Shown piece after piece: positions 61,265-64,000 of a stretch of DNA of 64,000 bases. The translations under genes and the position numbers were made by a program. The first letter of the stretch is position 1. The number at the start of each line of letters is the position of its first letter. The stretch spans positions 867,757 through 931,756 of the forward strand of contig VSDK01011118.1 in the NCBI GenBank assembly GCA_009767595.1, in the 5' to 3' direction. The notes under the pieces are model-generated. The model saw only the letters and a program-made list of their open reading frames with translations, did not search any database and was not told the DNA's origin. The stretch comes from Symbiodinium kawagutii. Taxonomy: Eukaryota; Sar; Dinophyceae; Suessiales; Symbiodiniaceae.

Positions 61265-64000
61265 CTATTTCGAAGGTTGGTATTCTGAAAATGCCTCTGC
61301 TTGGCAAAGGCTTCCGCCATGCGCTTTGTACAGTGAATGAAGTCCTCTGGCAAGGACTTCCGTCCTGCATCTAGCGCCTCCAGTCATAGTCACTCTGCCA
61401 GCGGCTCCAATACCCGTGCGTTGACTTTCTCGGTATTCACGATCACGGAGCTGCCTCTGTCGGGTCCAGTTTTCCCACTCCTCCGGAGTCCATTGGGCGT
61501 AGTAGTCATTCCACTGTTGTGCAGTGTAGCCCATGTGACCCTCGAGGCCTCGCTCGAACGAAGGAACTGCGGTCCTTGTGGGATTTTCTGTTGGGTCATC
61601 TGGTCTCATGGCCGGCATGGCATGAGTTCCCCCACGCACCTCCGTTTTCACGTCGCCGAATGACAGTTGCTCCTGGACGCAAAGCCGCAACTCCTCATAG
61701 ATGACTTGTGGGTCAGTGCTTTCGTGGTAGAAGTTGTGGACAAGTCCTTGCACTTCGAACCTCTGGACGGGGGTCACCCCGGCATACAAGACAGAAAACT
61801 GAACCGGCCTCAGAAACCTGTTCCTGAAGAAGATCAGGCAGGAGCGGTCCAAATCCATCTCGTCGCCAGGCTGAAAATCCATGATCACCAGCATCTTGGC
61901 CTCGAATCTCCGCAGCTTCGTCTCCCCCAAGATCTCAGACCGACTCCTCTTCGGGTCTGGGATTCTCGAATGCGCCAACCTCTCGACAAAGTCCAGGGCT
62001 GCTGGTGTGATGTCTTGAGTGGCGCAATTGTATGCAAAGAAAGGATCGATGGCCATGCGGTCACGCAGGCGTTGAAGTTTGAGCTTCGTTGCCTGCTTGT
62101 CATAGCTCTTCGCATGTCTTGTGATGACTGCCAGAGCAGAGACTGCGCCTCGATTCTCTTTTGCCTGAGTGGAGCCTCTCGTCATTGCTGTGTCGTCCCC
62201 GACCAGATCAAGTGTCAACACGAAGCCCAGGTTCTCTGCCAGTTCTTCCAAGCGGTTGACGTGACATGCCTTTCTCATGTCGGTCATGGTAGCGAGGACC
62301 AGTCCGCACCTCTGGCAAACAAGTTGTCCGTCAAGGACGCGATGGTTGCAGCGAGGGCAAAACATGTCTGGAATGACGATCAACGTGACACACTTCCAAG
62401 AGCCTCTGTTTGCCGCCATGGCTGGATCATGTTCAGCATGGTCAAACCTGTCAGGGCGACGTTCCAAAAAGTCTCTTGGTGTCAGCTCCATACTGAACGA
62501 ATCAGTGAACGGCTTCTTGTTGACGACGTCCACCTTTCTGTAGTTCAAAGGCCTTTGTTGATCCCTGGGGAGGTTTTCGTCCTTCACTGCGAAGGGCAAC
62601 TGCTGGACACCTCCATGGATGAACGTATGGTGCAGTGTGACCTGACTCTTCCATCGAACATAGTCGTCAAGGATCTTGACGTGCACGCCTTCACACCCGG
62701 AGATTGAGTACTCTTCCAGGATCTGATGGCTTGCAGTTCCCTGCAGCTGTTCATTCTGAAACCACTCCAAGTTCGCCTTCGACTGAAGGTCCTGAAGATG
62801 TTTCTTGAATGCGCCGTAGCCCAAGTTGGCCCACATGAAAGTGTGCCGTGTCGAGTCGAAGGCGTACATAATGCAGGTGTTGGGGATCCAGTCGATCGAG
62901 ATCACTGCTCCGGCTCTGGTTTCCACCATGCGGCATCCGTAGTACAGGGCAAGTTCGGTGTCGATTGCGAAACACAGTGGTTGGTTCGCTCGAGCACCTG
63001 CTTCCTTGCCATCCAAGTCCCACGGTGACGTTTTTGTGAAGTACACATGAGCCTTGCCCGAGGCGTTCCCGCCGGGGTAGAGTCCATATTCTGCGATGCC
63101 GTAGTAGTTGGACACCTGGGTGTAGTGATACAGGATCTTCATGTCCTGGTCCAGCACGTCCTTGTACAGCGCCACATACTTGGGCTCTCTGGGGAATTGG
63201 CCATCGTCGAGCTTTTTCAGGTCGAATTGCGGATCGAGAGTGAGGACTCTCAATGCCAGCGACTGGGTGCCCATGTTGGCGATGAGGGTCTGCTCATGTC
63301 CTTGGAGCGCCTTGACCTTCTTGACACGGTACGGCAAAGAAAGGTCGGAAAGTTCCCCCCGACAGGCATGTTCGATCACCACTGCATATCGGTCATTCGA
63401 TCTGAGGATCGTGTAGAGGTCCTCTCGCGTCAGCGTGGAATCGAAAATCTTCCTCAGGAAGGAAAAGCACCCCTCAAACTCCAGGTACAAGTCCTGGTCA
63501 AATGGTGGAGGAGTGTGACGATGATAGCTCTTCAAACGGGCATGATCATATCCCCTCAGCAGGCCAGAAAGTCTCCTTGACGTCTTGTAAAGATGGTCGG
63601 GCAACCTTGCCATGGGTTCAATGCCAAAAAGATCATCTGTGGTGAGCTGAGATCTCAGACGATTCTTGCTGTCCTCAGAGAACTTGAACCAACCTGGAAT
63701 TGGTGGGCATTTGCCCACAACCTCTGGTGCCTTGTAAGGGTCCTTGGATCCCGTTGGCAACCTGTTCCCAGGTGCGGCAGATGTGCTTCCCGAAGCGGGG
63801 GCAGCCGCAGGGTCAGTCTTCTGAGACTTTGCAGGAGGTGGAGTTGTAGATGAGCTCGATGCTGCGGCAGCCTTGGCCTCCGCTTGACGGGCAACTGTCC
63901 TTGGGCTGTCAGGTGGAAGTGGTTCCTTCATCTTCGTCCAAGGGGTCAAGTTGTCAACTGGTCGAGGCTCGAGCTTCCGCTTCGGCAGTGCCTGTGATGC
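61265..64000 (-). CDS. Tpt1/KptA-like ADP-ribosyltransferase-fold protein with zinc ribbon, partial
   Basis: One intronless frame, 911 codons, open to the window edge, so the N terminus is missing. Residues are counted from the edge. A Ser/Pro/Ala-rich disordered start (to about 95) precedes a region matching RNA 2'-phosphotransferase: LTREDLYTILRSNDRYAVVI at about 190, then RVKKVKALQGHEQ with the family His at 235, then ILYHYTQVSNYYGIAEYGLY and KAHVYFTKTSPW at about 290-325 in place of LYHGT and HVHLS. In Tpt1/KptA these bind NAD and the 2'-phosphate; here K replaces the Arg of RANQGH. A zinc ribbon CPRC-x10-CQRC follows at 548-565. It may be a repurposed ADP-ribosyltransferase. It lies outside the giant element. 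Confidence 0.75.
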   Translation of the reverse strand, partial: ASQALPKRKLEPRPVDNLTPWTKMKEPLPPDSPRTVARQAEAKAAAASSSSTTPPPAKSQKTDPAAAPASGSTSAAPGNRLPTGSKDPYKAPEVVGKCPPIPGWFKFSEDSKNRLRSQLTTDDLFGIEPMARLPDHLYKTSRRLSGLLRGYDHARLKSYHRHTPPPFDQDLYLEFEGCFSFLRKIFDSTLTREDLYTILRSNDRYAVVIEHACRGELSDLSLPYRVKKVKALQGHEQTLIANMGTQSLALRVLTLDPQFDLKKLDDGQFPREPKYVALYKDVLDQDMKILYHYTQVSNYYGIAEYGLYPGGNASGKAHVYFTKTSPWDLDGKEAGARANQPLCFAIDTELALYYGCRMVETRAGAVISIDWIPNTCIMYAFDSTRHTFMWANLGYGAFKKHLQDLQSKANLEWFQNEQLQGTASHQILEEYSISGCEGVHVKILDDYVRWKSQVTLHHTFIHGGVQQLPFAVKDENLPRDQQRPLNYRKVDVVNKKPFTDSFSMELTPRDFLERRPDRFDHAEHDPAMAANRGSWKCVTLIVIPDMFCPRCNHRVLDGQLVCQRCGLVLATMTDMRKACHVNRLEELAENLGFVLTLDLVGDDTAMTRGSTQAKENRGAVSALAVITRHAKSYDKQATKLKLQRLRDRMAIDPFFAYNCATQDITPAALDFVERLAHSRIPDPKRSRSEILGETKLRRFEAKMLVIMDFQPGDEMDLDRSCLIFFRNRFLRPVQFSVLYAGVTPVQRFEVQGLVHNFYHESTDPQVIYEELRLCVQEQLSFGDVKTEVRGGTHAMPAMRPDDPTENPTRTAVPSFERGLEGHMGYTAQQWNDYYAQWTPEEWENWTRQRQLRDREYRESQRTGIGAAGRVTMTGGARCRTEVLARGLHSLYKAHGGSLCQAEAFSEYQPSK

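Noticed and set aside
61667..62707. 346-codon + strand frame
   Set aside because: Antisense shadow of the Tpt1-like gene; its composition is poor and the minus frame has recognisable motifs.
1..64000. Dinoflagellate spliced-leader sequence and tRNA or rRNA genes
   Set aside because: I looked for the spliced-leader core (CCATTTTGGCTCAAG) and only saw weak partial matches such as near 1090; no tRNA or rRNA structure was recognised by eye.

Overview
This is eukaryotic nuclear DNA, most likely from a dinoflagellate of the Symbiodiniaceae type. The evidence is: small exons set in long introns full of simple repeats, acceptors that almost always read AG|G, donors that include GC and probably GA as well as GT, TTTAGGG-type telomere-like repeats, a Lys/Met-rich KAMKSMK-type N terminus, and long same-strand runs of genes. 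There is no bacterial architecture (no operons, no ribosome binding sites). A 683-base and a 10-base run of N mark assembly gaps.

The main result is that bases 10616-57050 look like one giant DNA transposon of 46,435 bp. Both ends carry the inverted 16-mer TGTTAACTTGC(A/G)TGTA, followed 14-17 bp further in by the inverted core AAATAAGCGTTC(T/C)AAG. The element is flanked exactly by the 8-bp direct repeat ACCGTAAC (10608-10615 and 57051-57058). DNA texture changes at both ends: the flanks are rich in ACCATTAACC/GGTTAAT-type sequence and hold a dispersed repeat that I did not see inside.

All well-supported genes inside the element run on the + strand. Locus A (about 10996-36799) is a long series of exons, possibly more than one gene, ending with a CPHHGC-type Cys/His segment and a Pro/Glu-rich tail. 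Gene B (37667-44649) can be joined in phase over ten exons into a protein of about 949 residues: a Lys/Met-rich basic N terminus followed by a C5-cytosine DNA methyltransferase-like fold with motifs I, II, IV, VI, VIII and X, some altered. Gene C (46970-56251) can be joined in phase over fifteen exons into 1236 residues: a CxxC segment, Lys-rich helical regions, a cupin-like GDVLYVPSGY segment and a long acidic-then-basic C-terminal tail. None could be recognised as the transposase.

The element also holds an intronic satellite of 108-bp palindrome-rich units that changes orientation three times (33157-35175), an interstitial telomere-like array (35584-36050), and a 250-bp tandem repeat just after gene B.

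Outside the element, the usable coding signals are on the minus strand. On the left are split exons of a glutaredoxin-like protein (CPFC motif; 2878-2925, 930-1013 and probably about 640-702) and other exons up to 10602. On the right is an intronless open frame of 911+ residues (61265 to the window end) that combines a Tpt1/KptA-like ADP-ribosyltransferase fold with a zinc ribbon. Removing the element and one target copy keeps the minus-strand exon at 10410-10602 open across the join, so the element may have landed in an exon.
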